DNA of 64,000 nt. Source: Bacteroidota bacterium. GTDB taxonomy: Bacteria > Bacteroidota > Bacteroidia > Chitinophagales > Chitinophagaceae. Below are positions 39,201-48,654 of this stretch, piece after piece. The stretch is taken from positions 18,430 through 82,429 of the forward strand of contig PSRI01000138.1 of assembly GCA_003175935.1 (NCBI GenBank). Direction: 5' to 3'. Position numbers and translations under genes: made by a program. The notes beneath the pieces were generated by a model. It had not been told where the DNA came from and ran no database searches. It saw only the letters and a list, made by a program, of their open reading frames with translations. The first letter of the stretch is position 1. Each line of letters starts with the position of its first letter.

Positions 39201-42200
39201 TGTGAATCTTGGTCCGGATGCCACTATTTGTGCAGGATCCAGTATGACACTCGATGCAGGTAATCCTGGTGCTACTTATTTGTGGAGCACAGGTGCGACA
39301 ACAAGGACGATTGTGGTTAATACTGCGGGAACCTATTCAGTAACGGTAACGGCTGGTGGCTGTAGTGCAAGCGATGGTATTGACATTAGTGTCAATCCCG
39401 GCCCAACAGTAAATCTTGGTGCTGATCAAACAGTATGCAGTGGAACACCAGTAATATTAGATGCAGGAAATGCAGGTGCAACTTATTTGTGGAGTACTGG
39501 TGCAACAACGCAAACCATTTCTGTAAATACAACTGGTACTTATTCAGTAACAGTAACAGCTGGAGGATGTAGTGCAAGTGATAATGTAAATGTCACTGTG
39601 AATCCAACACCGGTTGTTGACCTTGGGCCAGATGCTACAATCTGTTCTGGTTCAACGGTTGTGCTCGATGCCGGTAATGCAGGTGCAACTTATTTATGGA
39701 GCACGGGAGCAACCACTCAAACAATTTCGGTAAATACTGCAGGAACATATTCTGTAACTGTAACTAAAGGTGGATGCAGTGCAAGTGATGCTATTAATAT
39801 TACAGTTGGATCTGCAATAGTCGTTGATCTTGGTCCGGATGCAACTATTTGTGCCGGTTCCAATATAACACTTGATGCAGGAAATGTTGGTGCGACTTAT
39901 TTGTGGAACACCGGAGCAACAACAAGAACGATTACTGTAAGTTCAGCGGGAACTTATTCTGTAACTGTTACTCAGGGAACTTGCAGTGCCAGCGACGCGA
40001 TCAACATTACAACTAAACCTGCTCCGACAGTAAATCTTGGACCCGATGCTACAATATGTGCAGGTTCAAATATTACACTGGACGCCGGAAATGCAGGAGC
40101 AACCTACTTGTGGAGTACTGGAGCAACAACCCAAACGATTGTTGTAAGTACTGCAGGAACTTATTCAGTAACTGTAACAGCTGGTGGATGTAGTGCATCT
40201 GATGCTATAGATATTGCTGTGAATCCGCCTCCGGTTGTAAATCTCGGACCTGATGCAACAATCTGTTCCGGAACAAACATTACACTTGATGCTGGTAACG
40301 CTGGTGCAACATACTTATGGAGCACAGGGGCAACCACACAAACCATAACTGTAAATACGGCTGGCTCATATTCAGTAACTGTAACAAAAGGTGGATGTAG
40401 TGCTTCGGATGCAATCAATATTTCAGTGAATCCTTCACCAAATGTGAACCTGGGACCTGATGCAACAATATGCGTAGGAAACAGCATTACATTGGATGCG
40501 GGCAATGCCGGAGCAACCTACTTGTGGAGTACAGGAGCAACCACGCAAACCATTTCTGTAAACACTGCGGGAACCTATTCTGTAACTGTAACTGCAGGTG
40601 GATGTAGTTCAACAGATGCGATTAACGTTGCTGTAAATCCCGCTCCAATCGTAAATCTCGGACCAGATGCTTCGATATGTTCTGGCAGCAGTGTAACATT
40701 AGATGCAGGAAACCCTGGAGCAACATATCTGTGGAGCACAGGAGCAACTACACAAACGATCTCGGTAAATACTGCGGGAACTTATTCTGTAACTGTAACT
40801 AAAGGTGGATGTAGTGCAAGTGATGCCATTGACATCACTACAAATACGCCTCCTACGGTAATGCTGGGACCTGACGTTTCAATATGTGCAGGTTCAACAG
40901 CGACACTCGATGCAGGTAATCCAGGGGCAACTTATTTGTGGAGCAATGGTGCAACTACTCAAAAAATAACAGTAAGTACCGCTGGAACCTATTCGGTAAC
41001 TGTGACCAAGAACGGATGTACAGGATCTGATGCGATTAATATCACTGTGAAACCTCTTCCTGTAGTAAATCTCGGTCCGGATGCATCTGTATGTACCAGT
41101 ACGAGTCTTACACTTGATGCAGGAAACCCAGGTGCGGCATATTTGTGGAACACTGGAGCAACAACTCAAACTATTTCTGTAAATACTGCAGGAACTTATT
41201 CTGTACAGGTTACTAAGTTTGGCTGTACAGGTTCTGATGCGATCAATATCACAACAACTGCGGGACCTGTGGTTAATTTAGGTCCGGATGCAACTATATG
41301 TTCAGGTACAAGTACAACACTTGATGCCGGAAACCCGGGTGCGACTTATTTGTGGAGCACAGGAGCAACTACACAAACAATTTCAGTAAATACTACGGGA
41401 ACTTATTCGGTAACTGTAACCAAGAATGGTTGTACTGCAACAGATGCGATCAACATCACAGTGGGAAGTGCACTGGTTGTTAATCTCGGTAATGACACGG
41501 CGATTTGCCTGGGAAGTTCAATAGTGCTGGATGCAGGAAATGCAGGATCAACATACTTGTGGAGCCCTGGTGGAGCGACAACGCAAACTTTGACAGTGAC
41601 AGGATTTGCTCCGACTGTTTACACAGTCACTGTCACTAATGGTGGGTGTACAGGAACAGATAATATCAAAGTAGACCTTAAAGCGGCGTCGACACCACAG
41701 TTCACTTATGTTGTGACTCCGACTTGTGCGCCAGTATCTGTTCAATTCACAGACGCTTCTACAGTATGTACAGGCACAATAACAGGTTGGTTGTGGGATT
41801 TCGGTGACGGAAATACGTCAACAGTTCAAAACCCGAATCATAGTTATGCAACCCCTGGTACTTACACAGTATCGCTTACGATAACTCCGTCCAGCGGATT
41901 GCCAACTACAACAACAAATTCAGTAATCGTAAATGGTGGAGGAATCACTGTGAATCTTGGAAATGATACGGCCATTTGTTTAGGTAATACACTTACACTT
42001 AATGCAGGCAATGCAGGTTCAACTTATCTGTGGAAGAGTGGTGCAACAACGCAAACTATTACAGTGCTCTTCCCTGGTAAGTATTGGGTAGATGTTACGA
42101 ATGGTGGTTGTTCGGGTTCAGACACAATTGTAGTTTCTGTGAAACCTCCGCTTGCTGTGAATTTTGGAATTGATAGTTCACTGGCAAATTGCACGCCTGC

Positions 42201-43098
42201 TGACATCAAGTTTACGGATAGCTCTAAAGTTTCTTGTGGTCAAACAATAAGTTCATGGGCATGGGATTTTGGCGACGGAAATACATCCTCACAACAGAGT
42301 CCGACACATACTTACAGTGCTGCAGGAAGTTATACTGTGCAATTAACAGTGACTACTAATACCGGTATATCAACTTCGCTTACAAAGAGCGTAAATATCA
42401 CGAGCAAACCGATTGTAGTTAACCTGGGACCTGATACGACAATTTGCAGAGGCAACTCAGTCCAGTTAGATGCTGGAAATCCGGGAGCTACATTCGCATG
42501 GTCGCCATCATCGGGATTGAGTGCAACAGATATTCAAAACCCTGTGGCCACTCCATTCAATACGACATCTTATATCGTGTCAGTCACAAATTGCAGTGTA
42601 ACGACGAATGATACTATAACAATAAATGTGAATAATGTATCCGGTCCTACCATTACCCAGCAAGGCAATGAACTGATTTCTTCGGATGCTTCAAGTTATC
42701 AGTGGTATAAAGATGGCCAGTTGATTCCAGGAGCCACAGGCAAGATTTATAAACCTAAAGGATATGGAACTTATAAAGTAGATGGTGGCAGCTCGACCGG
42801 ATGTGGCGGAATGTCTAACCCTTACTTCTATCTCTCAGATATAGGCTATTACCTTGGTGATATCAGGTGTAAGATTAGTCCTACGCCAGCTCATGGCCAG
42901 GTTTACCTGATCTTCTCCAAACTGCCAGTTAACCCGGTTAAAGTGACTGTGTACGACAGGGTGGGACGGAAGCTATTCATTACGAATGCCGTTAACAATG
43001 TTACTGAGCTCCATATGACAAATTACGCGAAGGGTCAGTACTGGGTTGAGTGTGTGCTGGACGACAAGAGAACGATACTTCCCCTTATTACTCAATAG
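36289..43098 (+). CDS. Giant secreted PKD/tandem-repeat surface protein with T9SS type A-like C-terminal domain (2269 aa)
   Basis: Signal peptide MKRILLFVPLILLAFNNIWA; several PKD domains (WDFGDGNTSTxQNPxHxY); about 20 units of VxLGPDATICSGxxxTLDAGNxGATYLWSTGATTQTISVNTAGTYSVTVTxGGCSASDAINITV; C-terminus KISPTPAHGQVYLIFSKLPVNPVKVTVYDRVGRKLF...YAKGQYWVECVLDDKRTILPLITQ. Confidence 0.95.
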   Translation: MKRILLFVPLILLAFNNIWANNETGKPKSALTADFSASVTSGCIPLATVFTDNSTFNVGDPIVNWTWDFGDGSPIVTGVQNPSHTFINDGTWDVKLTVTTASNATATITKTGYISSGAKYTPDLGPDFSICDGSNALLMDNSGYTNDFEYTWYDGSGNVIFTGTMYVFVNTADTYTAEINHLGCIGTDQIVISSSPPLTVDWNYTVLANCTNVQVQFNDLSTFCGGGGGGASYTWFFNDGSPPDNTQNPIHTFTTGGSHTIQLSVDDGMGNADSKVVTINLPNPSGTPTVDLGPDQHLCNGSSIQLDANNEPGATYSWSPATGLDDPTIYNPTASPTTTTTYTVTKVKCGVTVTDNIQIIVDPAITMDFVADKTSGCAPLAVTFTDNSFSCADFITSWSWDFGDGNTSTLSQPTHTYAAAGNYTVSLTVTSMGGATATLSKPNFITVNSAPVVNLGNDTALCIGSTLVLDAGNPGATYLWNPGGATTQTLTVTGFVPTVYTVQVTKGGCTASDNIKVDLKPSVTPDFSSLVVSTCTPIGVQFTDMSTVCTGSITGWSWDFGDGNTSTAQNPLHNYAAGGTYTVSLTVTPSSGLPSTTSKSITISGGTGISVNLGNDTAICLGTSITLDAGNTGSTFLWSTGATTQTISVSLPGKYYVDVTNGTCSGSDTINVTIKPAAVVDFSTSVVSPCGPISIQFTDATTVCTGSISSWSWDFGDGNTSTSQNPLHNYAATGTYNVTLTIVTSTGVTSSTTKPVTVTGGSLTVDLGPDQTVCSGSSVTLDAGISGATYLWSTGATTQTISVNTTGSYSVTVTQGGCTGSDAVNVTVNPLPTVDLGPDATICSGNNLTLDAGNPGATYLWSTGATTQTISVNTPGTYSVTVTFGGCSASDAINVTVNPSPTVNLGPDKSICLGSSTILDAGNVGATYLWSTGATTQTISVNTAGSYSVTVTAGGCSASDAINIGVIPPPVVNLGPDATICAGSSMTLDAGNPGATYLWSTGATTRTIVVNTAGTYSVTVTAGGCSASDGIDISVNPGPTVNLGADQTVCSGTPVILDAGNAGATYLWSTGATTQTISVNTTGTYSVTVTAGGCSASDNVNVTVNPTPVVDLGPDATICSGSTVVLDAGNAGATYLWSTGATTQTISVNTAGTYSVTVTKGGCSASDAINITVGSAIVVDLGPDATICAGSNITLDAGNVGATYLWNTGATTRTITVSSAGTYSVTVTQGTCSASDAINITTKPAPTVNLGPDATICAGSNITLDAGNAGATYLWSTGATTQTIVVSTAGTYSVTVTAGGCSASDAIDIAVNPPPVVNLGPDATICSGTNITLDAGNAGATYLWSTGATTQTITVNTAGSYSVTVTKGGCSASDAINISVNPSPNVNLGPDATICVGNSITLDAGNAGATYLWSTGATTQTISVNTAGTYSVTVTAGGCSSTDAINVAVNPAPIVNLGPDASICSGSSVTLDAGNPGATYLWSTGATTQTISVNTAGTYSVTVTKGGCSASDAIDITTNTPPTVMLGPDVSICAGSTATLDAGNPGATYLWSNGATTQKITVSTAGTYSVTVTKNGCTGSDAINITVKPLPVVNLGPDASVCTSTSLTLDAGNPGAAYLWNTGATTQTISVNTAGTYSVQVTKFGCTGSDAINITTTAGPVVNLGPDATICSGTSTTLDAGNPGATYLWSTGATTQTISVNTTGTYSVTVTKNGCTATDAINITVGSALVVNLGNDTAICLGSSIVLDAGNAGSTYLWSPGGATTQTLTVTGFAPTVYTVTVTNGGCTGTDNIKVDLKAASTPQFTYVVTPTCAPVSVQFTDASTVCTGTITGWLWDFGDGNTSTVQNPNHSYATPGTYTVSLTITPSSGLPTTTTNSVIVNGGGITVNLGNDTAICLGNTLTLNAGNAGSTYLWKSGATTQTITVLFPGKYWVDVTNGGCSGSDTIVVSVKPPLAVNFGIDSSLANCTPADIKFTDSSKVSCGQTISSWAWDFGDGNTSSQQSPTHTYSAAGSYTVQLTVTTNTGISTSLTKSVNITSKPIVVNLGPDTTICRGNSVQLDAGNPGATFAWSPSSGLSATDIQNPVATPFNTTSYIVSVTNCSVTTNDTITINVNNVSGPTITQQGNELISSDASSYQWYKDGQLIPGATGKIYKPKGYGTYKVDGGSSTGCGGMSNPYFYLSDIGYYLGDIRCKISPTPAHGQVYLIFSKLPVNPVKVTVYDRVGRKLFITNAVNNVTELHMTNYAKGQYWVECVLDDKRTILPLITQ
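38581..41475 (+). repeat. 14 consecutive ~207-bp (69-aa) repeats inside the giant surface protein
   Basis: Unit boundaries at successive V[ND]LGPD motifs; spacing about 207 bp; two Cys per unit. Confidence 0.93.
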
Positions 43099-43131
43099 CC
43101 AATGATTTAACCCTAAGTTATAGACAACACG

Positions 43132-43156
43132 GGCCACCCCTCAGGGTGGCCTTTTT
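43132..43156 (+). terminator. Rho-independent terminator after the giant surface protein
   Basis: GGCCACCC-CTCA-GGGTGGCC-TTTTT. Confidence 0.92.
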
Positions 43157-43317
43157 ATTAGTTTTATAGGCTGAAAGCCAATACAGGCTTGAGATATCTC
43201 TATCTACAATTTTTGCACAGCATTTCGTTTATCTGAATTTTTATTTAAATTTATATGGATACCTATTCCGGTCCCGTGGAAAGCAATTAGTTCTTTATTT
43301 GTTCATAATTAAAACTT

Positions 43318-43704
43318 ATGCCCATGGTTACCGCAGACGTTGCACAGTTATCGAGAGAATGCAATACCTGGAGAGAGGCATTGCGTTCTCAACGCGAAGA
43401 TTTCGCGCATTTGAACCACGAATTGCAGCAGGCAGCTGCATCCATTTCTGACCACGAAAGCCTTATTGAAGTTGAGCGTTATCAAAATCAGTTTCACATC
43501 CAGCTCATCAACATCCACGACCTCAAACACGCCATCAAATCCCACGAAAAAAAGGCCAATCTTCCACTAGCCATTAACGATAGCCGAACGTACGATGAAG
43601 TAATAACGGATCACGAAAAATTGCATGACGAGTACATGAACCTGGAACACACTCTACAGGAATTGAAAAGTGATTTCCACTTTTTCCTGGAACACACCCA
43701 CTAA
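43318..43704 (+). CDS. Small coiled-coil hypothetical protein (128 aa)
   Basis: Intact ATG ORF, helical and charged, His-rich. Confidence 0.7.
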   Translation: MPMVTADVAQLSRECNTWREALRSQREDFAHLNHELQQAAASISDHESLIEVERYQNQFHIQLINIHDLKHAIKSHEKKANLPLAINDSRTYDEVITDHEKLHDEYMNLEHTLQELKSDFHFFLEHTH

Positions 43705-43833
43705 CTATTTGCTCAAATATTTTCACTGTCAGGATCAGGAATGAATAAAAAATTCCTGACTGACCAAACTAACTTTTCTCCACCCTGTGAATGCCAGACT
43801 TCAACTATTTCTCAATCTTAAAATTTGTTTGCC

Positions 43834-45975
43834 ATGGCTGCCGAATTTGATACTTCCCATGTGAAGAACGTTGTTCTTCTCGGTCACGCTGGCTCAGGCA
43901 AGACGACTCTTGCTGAGTGCATGTTATTTGAGGCAGGATTGATTTCCCGCCGAGGATCTATTGAAGAAAGAAATACTGTAGGAGATTATCACGAATTAGA
44001 ACAGGAGAGAGGAAATTCCATTTTTTCAAAATTGATGCACACGAAATGGCGGGGTTATAAAATTAATATTATTGATACACCCGGTTATGATGATTTTGTG
44101 GGAGAAGTAATTTCTGCACTAAGAGTAGCTGATACAGGCGTAATGCTGTTAAATGCTTCAATGGGTGTGGAAGTGAGCTCGGATGTAATCTGGCAATATA
44201 CCGAACAATTTAAAACACCAATGATTTTTGCGGTCAACAAACTGGACCATGAAAAAGCAGACTTTGATAAGACCGTTCAACAGGCAAAGCAACACTTTGG
44301 AAGCAATGTTGTGGTTGTTCAGTATCCTCTTCAACAGGGAGAGGGATTTCATTGCATCATTGATGTATTAAGAATGACCATGTATAAATTCAAGGATGCC
44401 GGAGGAAAGCCGGAGAAACTTGATATACCGGAAGAAGAAAGATCCAAAGCCGATCAATTGCACAAAGAACTTATTGAGGCAGTGGCCAGCAACGATGAGA
44501 GTCTGATGGAAAAATATTTCGACAAAGGAGAGCTTGATGAGGATGAAATGAAATCTGGATTGAAAAAAGCAATGATCAACCATGATCTGTTTCCATTATT
44601 CTGTTTATCTGCAGAACGAAATATGGGTAGCGGAAGGCTGATGGGTTTTATAGATAATGTTTGTCCCAGTGCGAATGAAATGCCTGCTCAAATCACTAAG
44701 AGTGGAAGTCCTTTGCCATGTGATGCTAATGGACCTGCAAGCATATTCATTTACAAAACTATTTCAGAACCACACGTTGGTGATATGTCATTTTTCAAAG
44801 TCTATTCCGGAACAATTAAATCCGGAATGGAACTCGTAAATGAAACTACCGGAGCATCTGAAAAATTAAATCAGCTCTTTATTGTTGAAGGAAACAAAAG
44901 GAATAATGTAAATGAGTTAAGTGCAGGAGATATTGGAGCCACATTGAAACTTAAAAATACTCATATCAATAATACCCTTCATGATAAAGGAAAGAATATA
45001 GAATTACAATCGATTCAGTTTCCTCCACCAAATATGAGCATTGCAATAGAAGCAGCTAAAAAAGGTGAAGAAGAAAAATTGGCTGCGGCATTGCACCAAT
45101 TAAAAGAGGAAGATCCAACAGTTTTGGTAGAAGTGTCATCAGAACTTCGTCAGACCATCTTATACTGCCAGGGAGATATGCATTTGGCTGTGATCAAGTG
45201 GAAAATCGAACATCTCCACAAAGTAGATGTTAAATTCAGTCGCCCGAGAATTCCTTATCGCGAAACAATTCGCAGGATGTCTGAATCCGTCTATCGTCAC
45301 AAAAAACAGTCAGGCGGTGCCGGACAATTCGGTGAAGTTCATATGAGAATAGAACCCTGGTTTGAAGGTATGCCGGATCCCATTGGATTAAATGTTCGTG
45401 GCAGAGATGTTCATGAGCTGGCATGGGGTGGTAAACTGGTTTTCTACAATTGCATTGTAGGTGGAGCAATCGACCAGCGTTTTCTGCCATCGATTCTTAA
45501 AGGTGTGATGGAAAAAATGAATGAAGGCCCGTTGACCGGATCCTATGTGCGTGATATCAGAGTTTCAATTTTCGATGGGAAAATGCACCCCGTCGATAGC
45601 AATGATATCTCATTTAAGATTGCCGGACTCATGGCTTTTAAACAGGCGTTCCAACAGGCCGATCCTCAATTAATGGAGCCGATATATAATGTTGAGGTTC
45701 TTTGTCCGGAAGACATTACTGGATCTGTAATGGGCGACCTGCAAACCCGAAGAGCTATCGTCGAGGGAATCGACAGTGAAGGCAATTTTACCAAGGTCAT
45801 TGCCAAAGTACCTCTTGCCGAAATGTACGATTACTCTTCTTCGCTCAGATCAATTACCCAGGGAAGAGCAAAATTCAAAATGCGATTCCACGAATACATT
45901 GCTGTACCATTCGAAATTCAAAGAAAACTCACCGATGAGTACAACAAGGTTGCGAAAGAAGAATTGGTTGCTTAG
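43834..45975 (+). CDS. Elongation factor G-like GTPase (EF-G paralogue)
   Basis: GHAGSGKTTLAECML, IIDTPGYDDFVGEV, NKLDHEKADF; EF-G domain IV/V YRETIRR, KKQSGGAGQFGEVH, GDLQTRRAIVEGID. Confidence 0.93.
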   Translation: MAAEFDTSHVKNVVLLGHAGSGKTTLAECMLFEAGLISRRGSIEERNTVGDYHELEQERGNSIFSKLMHTKWRGYKINIIDTPGYDDFVGEVISALRVADTGVMLLNASMGVEVSSDVIWQYTEQFKTPMIFAVNKLDHEKADFDKTVQQAKQHFGSNVVVVQYPLQQGEGFHCIIDVLRMTMYKFKDAGGKPEKLDIPEEERSKADQLHKELIEAVASNDESLMEKYFDKGELDEDEMKSGLKKAMINHDLFPLFCLSAERNMGSGRLMGFIDNVCPSANEMPAQITKSGSPLPCDANGPASIFIYKTISEPHVGDMSFFKVYSGTIKSGMELVNETTGASEKLNQLFIVEGNKRNNVNELSAGDIGATLKLKNTHINNTLHDKGKNIELQSIQFPPPNMSIAIEAAKKGEEEKLAAALHQLKEEDPTVLVEVSSELRQTILYCQGDMHLAVIKWKIEHLHKVDVKFSRPRIPYRETIRRMSESVYRHKKQSGGAGQFGEVHMRIEPWFEGMPDPIGLNVRGRDVHELAWGGKLVFYNCIVGGAIDQRFLPSILKGVMEKMNEGPLTGSYVRDIRVSIFDGKMHPVDSNDISFKIAGLMAFKQAFQQADPQLMEPIYNVEVLCPEDITGSVMGDLQTRRAIVEGIDSEGNFTKVIAKVPLAEMYDYSSSLRSITQGRAKFKMRFHEYIAVPFEIQRKLTDEYNKVAKEELVA

Positions 45976-45997
45976 TTATATTTAAAAACTGGCTATA

Positions 45998-46028
45998 AGG
46001 CATATCCAAAGGATGTGCCTTTTTTCTT
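45998..46028 (+). terminator. Terminator after the EF-G paralogue
   Basis: AGGCATATCC-AAA-GGATGTGCCT-TTTTT. Confidence 0.8.
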
Positions 46029-46122
46029 TGAAACATATTTACCTCTCCACTCATACAATTTTAGATTTCATTTTTGAGACCAGATTATTAATTTGATAAG
46101 ACTTCACCACCAATATTAGGTT

Positions 46123-47352
46123 ATGCGAAAAACCATATGCTGCTTTTGCCTGTTTATACTTTCCTTTATTACCAAAGCACAATTCAAGAATGATAATGTC
46201 CTTTTTAAAACTGTCTATTTGCAAGACCTGTGTAAGGAGTTGACTGACCATCCCGGATATATCATTCTTGATGTGAGGTCCGATGGAGAATTTAACGATA
46301 CCCTTTCATCATCTCCCGGATTGAATATTGGAAGACTGAAAGATGCCAAACATATCAGCATCCAGGAGCTATCATCAAGATGGAAGGAATTGATGCCATA
46401 CAAAGACAAGCCGCTTTTCATTTATTGTTCACACAGTCAGCGTAGCAGGAGAGCTTCCAAAATGCTTGCCGATAGCGGATTTACAAAACTATTTAATGTA
46501 AATGGCGGATTGAGTTCCGTGTATTTGTCTGATCTGGCAACAGCTAATTGCCTTCAAAATTTAGTTGAGACCAATTTGCCCTACAGGATTATTTCTCCCA
46601 GGGAAATTTGTCGCAAACTTGCAGACAATGGAAAAAAACCATTCATTCTGGATATTAGATCAGATTCAGCTTTTAAAGGAATATCCCGGGTTGAAAAAGA
46701 AAATGCATATGCGACTATTAAAGAATCAATAAGCATTCCGCTTGAAAATTTGGAGAGCAGAATTGCCGAGGTGCCGAAGGATAAAGAAATAATTATCGTG
46801 GATATTTATGGAGATGAAAGTCCAAAGGCAGCAAAGTTGCTACTTTCAAAAGGTTACTCCAACATCTCTATTTTGTTTGATGGTATCGACAGTTGGTATG
46901 GCAGGGATGATGAGGAGCTGTCCTGCAAAAAATCGGTACTTGTAAATCGCAGGATCTACCAAACAATTACGGCAGAAGATTTTGTAAAACAATCCCTTCA
47001 TAACGAAAATTTGTTGATTCTCGACGTAAGGAACGAAGATGAATTCGCCAACAAATCAAAATTCAATTGGCGAAATATTGGAAACATTAAAAACGCCAAA
47101 AATATTCCTCTCGAAAAATTAAAAGACAGGGCAGGTGAAATTTCAGCCTGGAAAGACAAGCCTGTGGTTGTATATGCTTTTTCAAACAATCCGGAATCAT
47201 ACGATGCTGCTGCAACCCTTATCCAGATGGGGTTTGCTAATGTTTATGTTTTGGATGGCGGAATTTGGAGTCTGCGTTGGACTTCTGCAAATATCAAGGG
47301 AAAGAACTACATGGAAGACTGGATTGTGAATGTTCCACCGGAAAATAAATAA
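46123..47352 (+). CDS. Secreted triple-rhodanese-domain protein
   Basis: Signal peptide; three rhodanese-like modules (ILDVRSDGEFNDT, ILDIRSDSAFKG, ILDVRNEDEFANK); only the first has a CSHSQRS active-site loop. Confidence 0.88.
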   Translation: MRKTICCFCLFILSFITKAQFKNDNVLFKTVYLQDLCKELTDHPGYIILDVRSDGEFNDTLSSSPGLNIGRLKDAKHISIQELSSRWKELMPYKDKPLFIYCSHSQRSRRASKMLADSGFTKLFNVNGGLSSVYLSDLATANCLQNLVETNLPYRIISPREICRKLADNGKKPFILDIRSDSAFKGISRVEKENAYATIKESISIPLENLESRIAEVPKDKEIIIVDIYGDESPKAAKLLLSKGYSNISILFDGIDSWYGRDDEELSCKKSVLVNRRIYQTITAEDFVKQSLHNENLLILDVRNEDEFANKSKFNWRNIGNIKNAKNIPLEKLKDRAGEISAWKDKPVVVYAFSNNPESYDAAATLIQMGFANVYVLDGGIWSLRWTSANIKGKNYMEDWIVNVPPENK

Positions 47353-47424
47353 TAACGTAAAACATCATTGATTCTTCGACAGGATTTTTGATAAGCAAAC
47401 ATCCATATTTTTACAAAAAAGAAT

Positions 47425-47925
47425 ATGGTATTGAATATTCCGCTCATTAAAGAATTGAAATTTGAATCTGGAAATACAAGAAAGATCCTGGAAAGAGTAC
47501 CTACTGATAAATTGCAATGGCAACCCCATGAAAAAAGCATGACTATTGGTCGCCTGGCTTCACATATCGCCGAAATTCCAATGTGGATTACAAGAACAAT
47601 ACAGGGTAGCGAACTTGATTTCTCGACAATGAAATTCAGCAGAATCACTTACGAAAACACCGATGCGATCTTGAAAGTGTTTGATGAAAAATTAAATGAA
47701 GCCATTGCATTATTGGAAGAATCAAACGATGAAGCACTAAATGGTACCTATACCCTAAAAAGAGCAGGCGCTGTTTTAAGTGAAAGGCCGCGAGTAATTG
47801 TGATTCGAAATTATGCTTATAATCACCTCATACATCACCGCGGGCAGCTTTCCGTGTACTTGAGACTACTGGATATTCCTGTCCCGGGAATGTATGGTCC
47901 CAGTGCAGATGAACTTAAATCTTAA
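47425..47925 (+). CDS. DinB superfamily protein
   Basis: KLQWQPHEKSMTIGRLASHIAEIPMWITRTI and C-terminal NHLIHHRGQLSVYLRLLDIPVPGMYGPSADE. Confidence 0.88.
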   Translation: MVLNIPLIKELKFESGNTRKILERVPTDKLQWQPHEKSMTIGRLASHIAEIPMWITRTIQGSELDFSTMKFSRITYENTDAILKVFDEKLNEAIALLEESNDEALNGTYTLKRAGAVLSERPRVIVIRNYAYNHLIHHRGQLSVYLRLLDIPVPGMYGPSADELKS

Positions 47926-48557
47926 TTATTTTTTACATATCTGTAACCACCTCCCTGCAAAAGGGGGTGGCCTCCACTTAGACCAGAATCAGTCAGACTC
48001 AATATAAATTCTTCAAAAAATACTTCTGCTATTGAAGGCTCTAATTTGAATTCGAAATAATTTTTATTGTCGGGAACAGCAAAAGAGGAATATCGATCGG
48101 GACAAAATTGAAATAAAAGATAAATAGAATCCACTTTCTGTAAAGGGAATACTGCAATCCCTCCCGGATTAGTTTGCAATTGCCTTAGTTTTTTATCGCT
48201 GATCACCGTACATTCAAAATGCCCGAGGATGTTTGAATTGGGATGATTTATTTTGATTGTAACATTAGGATTCTTTGTAGACCTGGTTTTTACCAGCGTA
48301 AAATCTGATTCAGGTTTTTTCTTACTGTTCAAAATAACGTGGCCATTTTGCAAACTCCATTTTCCAGATCCATACCTGTCCACCGCACCGTAAGAATAAA
48401 AAAATTGAAAACTCGAATCGGGTAACAGTTGAAATCCTGATGCCGTTTCCATTACACCCTGTAAATAATATTCCCCCGCTATGCTATCTCTTGTTTGTGC
48501 ATGCATCGAAAAAAATGAAAGAATATATAAGATAAAAATGGAAAAATATTTCACCAT
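47922..48557 (-). CDS. Hypothetical secreted protein (211 aa)
   Basis: Signal peptide MVKYFSIFILYILSFFSMHAQ. Confidence 0.7.
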   Translation of the reverse strand: MVKYFSIFILYILSFFSMHAQTRDSIAGEYYLQGVMETASGFQLLPDSSFQFFYSYGAVDRYGSGKWSLQNGHVILNSKKKPESDFTLVKTRSTKNPNVTIKINHPNSNILGHFECTVISDKKLRQLQTNPGGIAVFPLQKVDSIYLLFQFCPDRYSSFAVPDNKNYFEFKLEPSIAEVFFEEFILSLTDSGLSGGHPLLQGGGYRYVKNN

Positions 48558-48654
48558 TGCTCAGAATGAAATTGATCGAAAGATAACTAAATTCCACAGA
48601 TTCAATGAGGCTCAATAGGGCATGATTTTTTTCCTACATTATTAAAACAATCTT

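Noticed and set aside
40161-40505. 114-aa minus-strand ORF, and similar antisense ORFs at 36255-36692, 38028-38219 and 40894-41169
   Set aside because: Antisense frames of the repetitive surface protein; they repeat with the array and have no start or motif support.
38581-41475. Possible CRISPR-like or satellite repeat
   Set aside because: Unit length of 207 bp is in frame, units encode conserved protein and have no spacer organisation.
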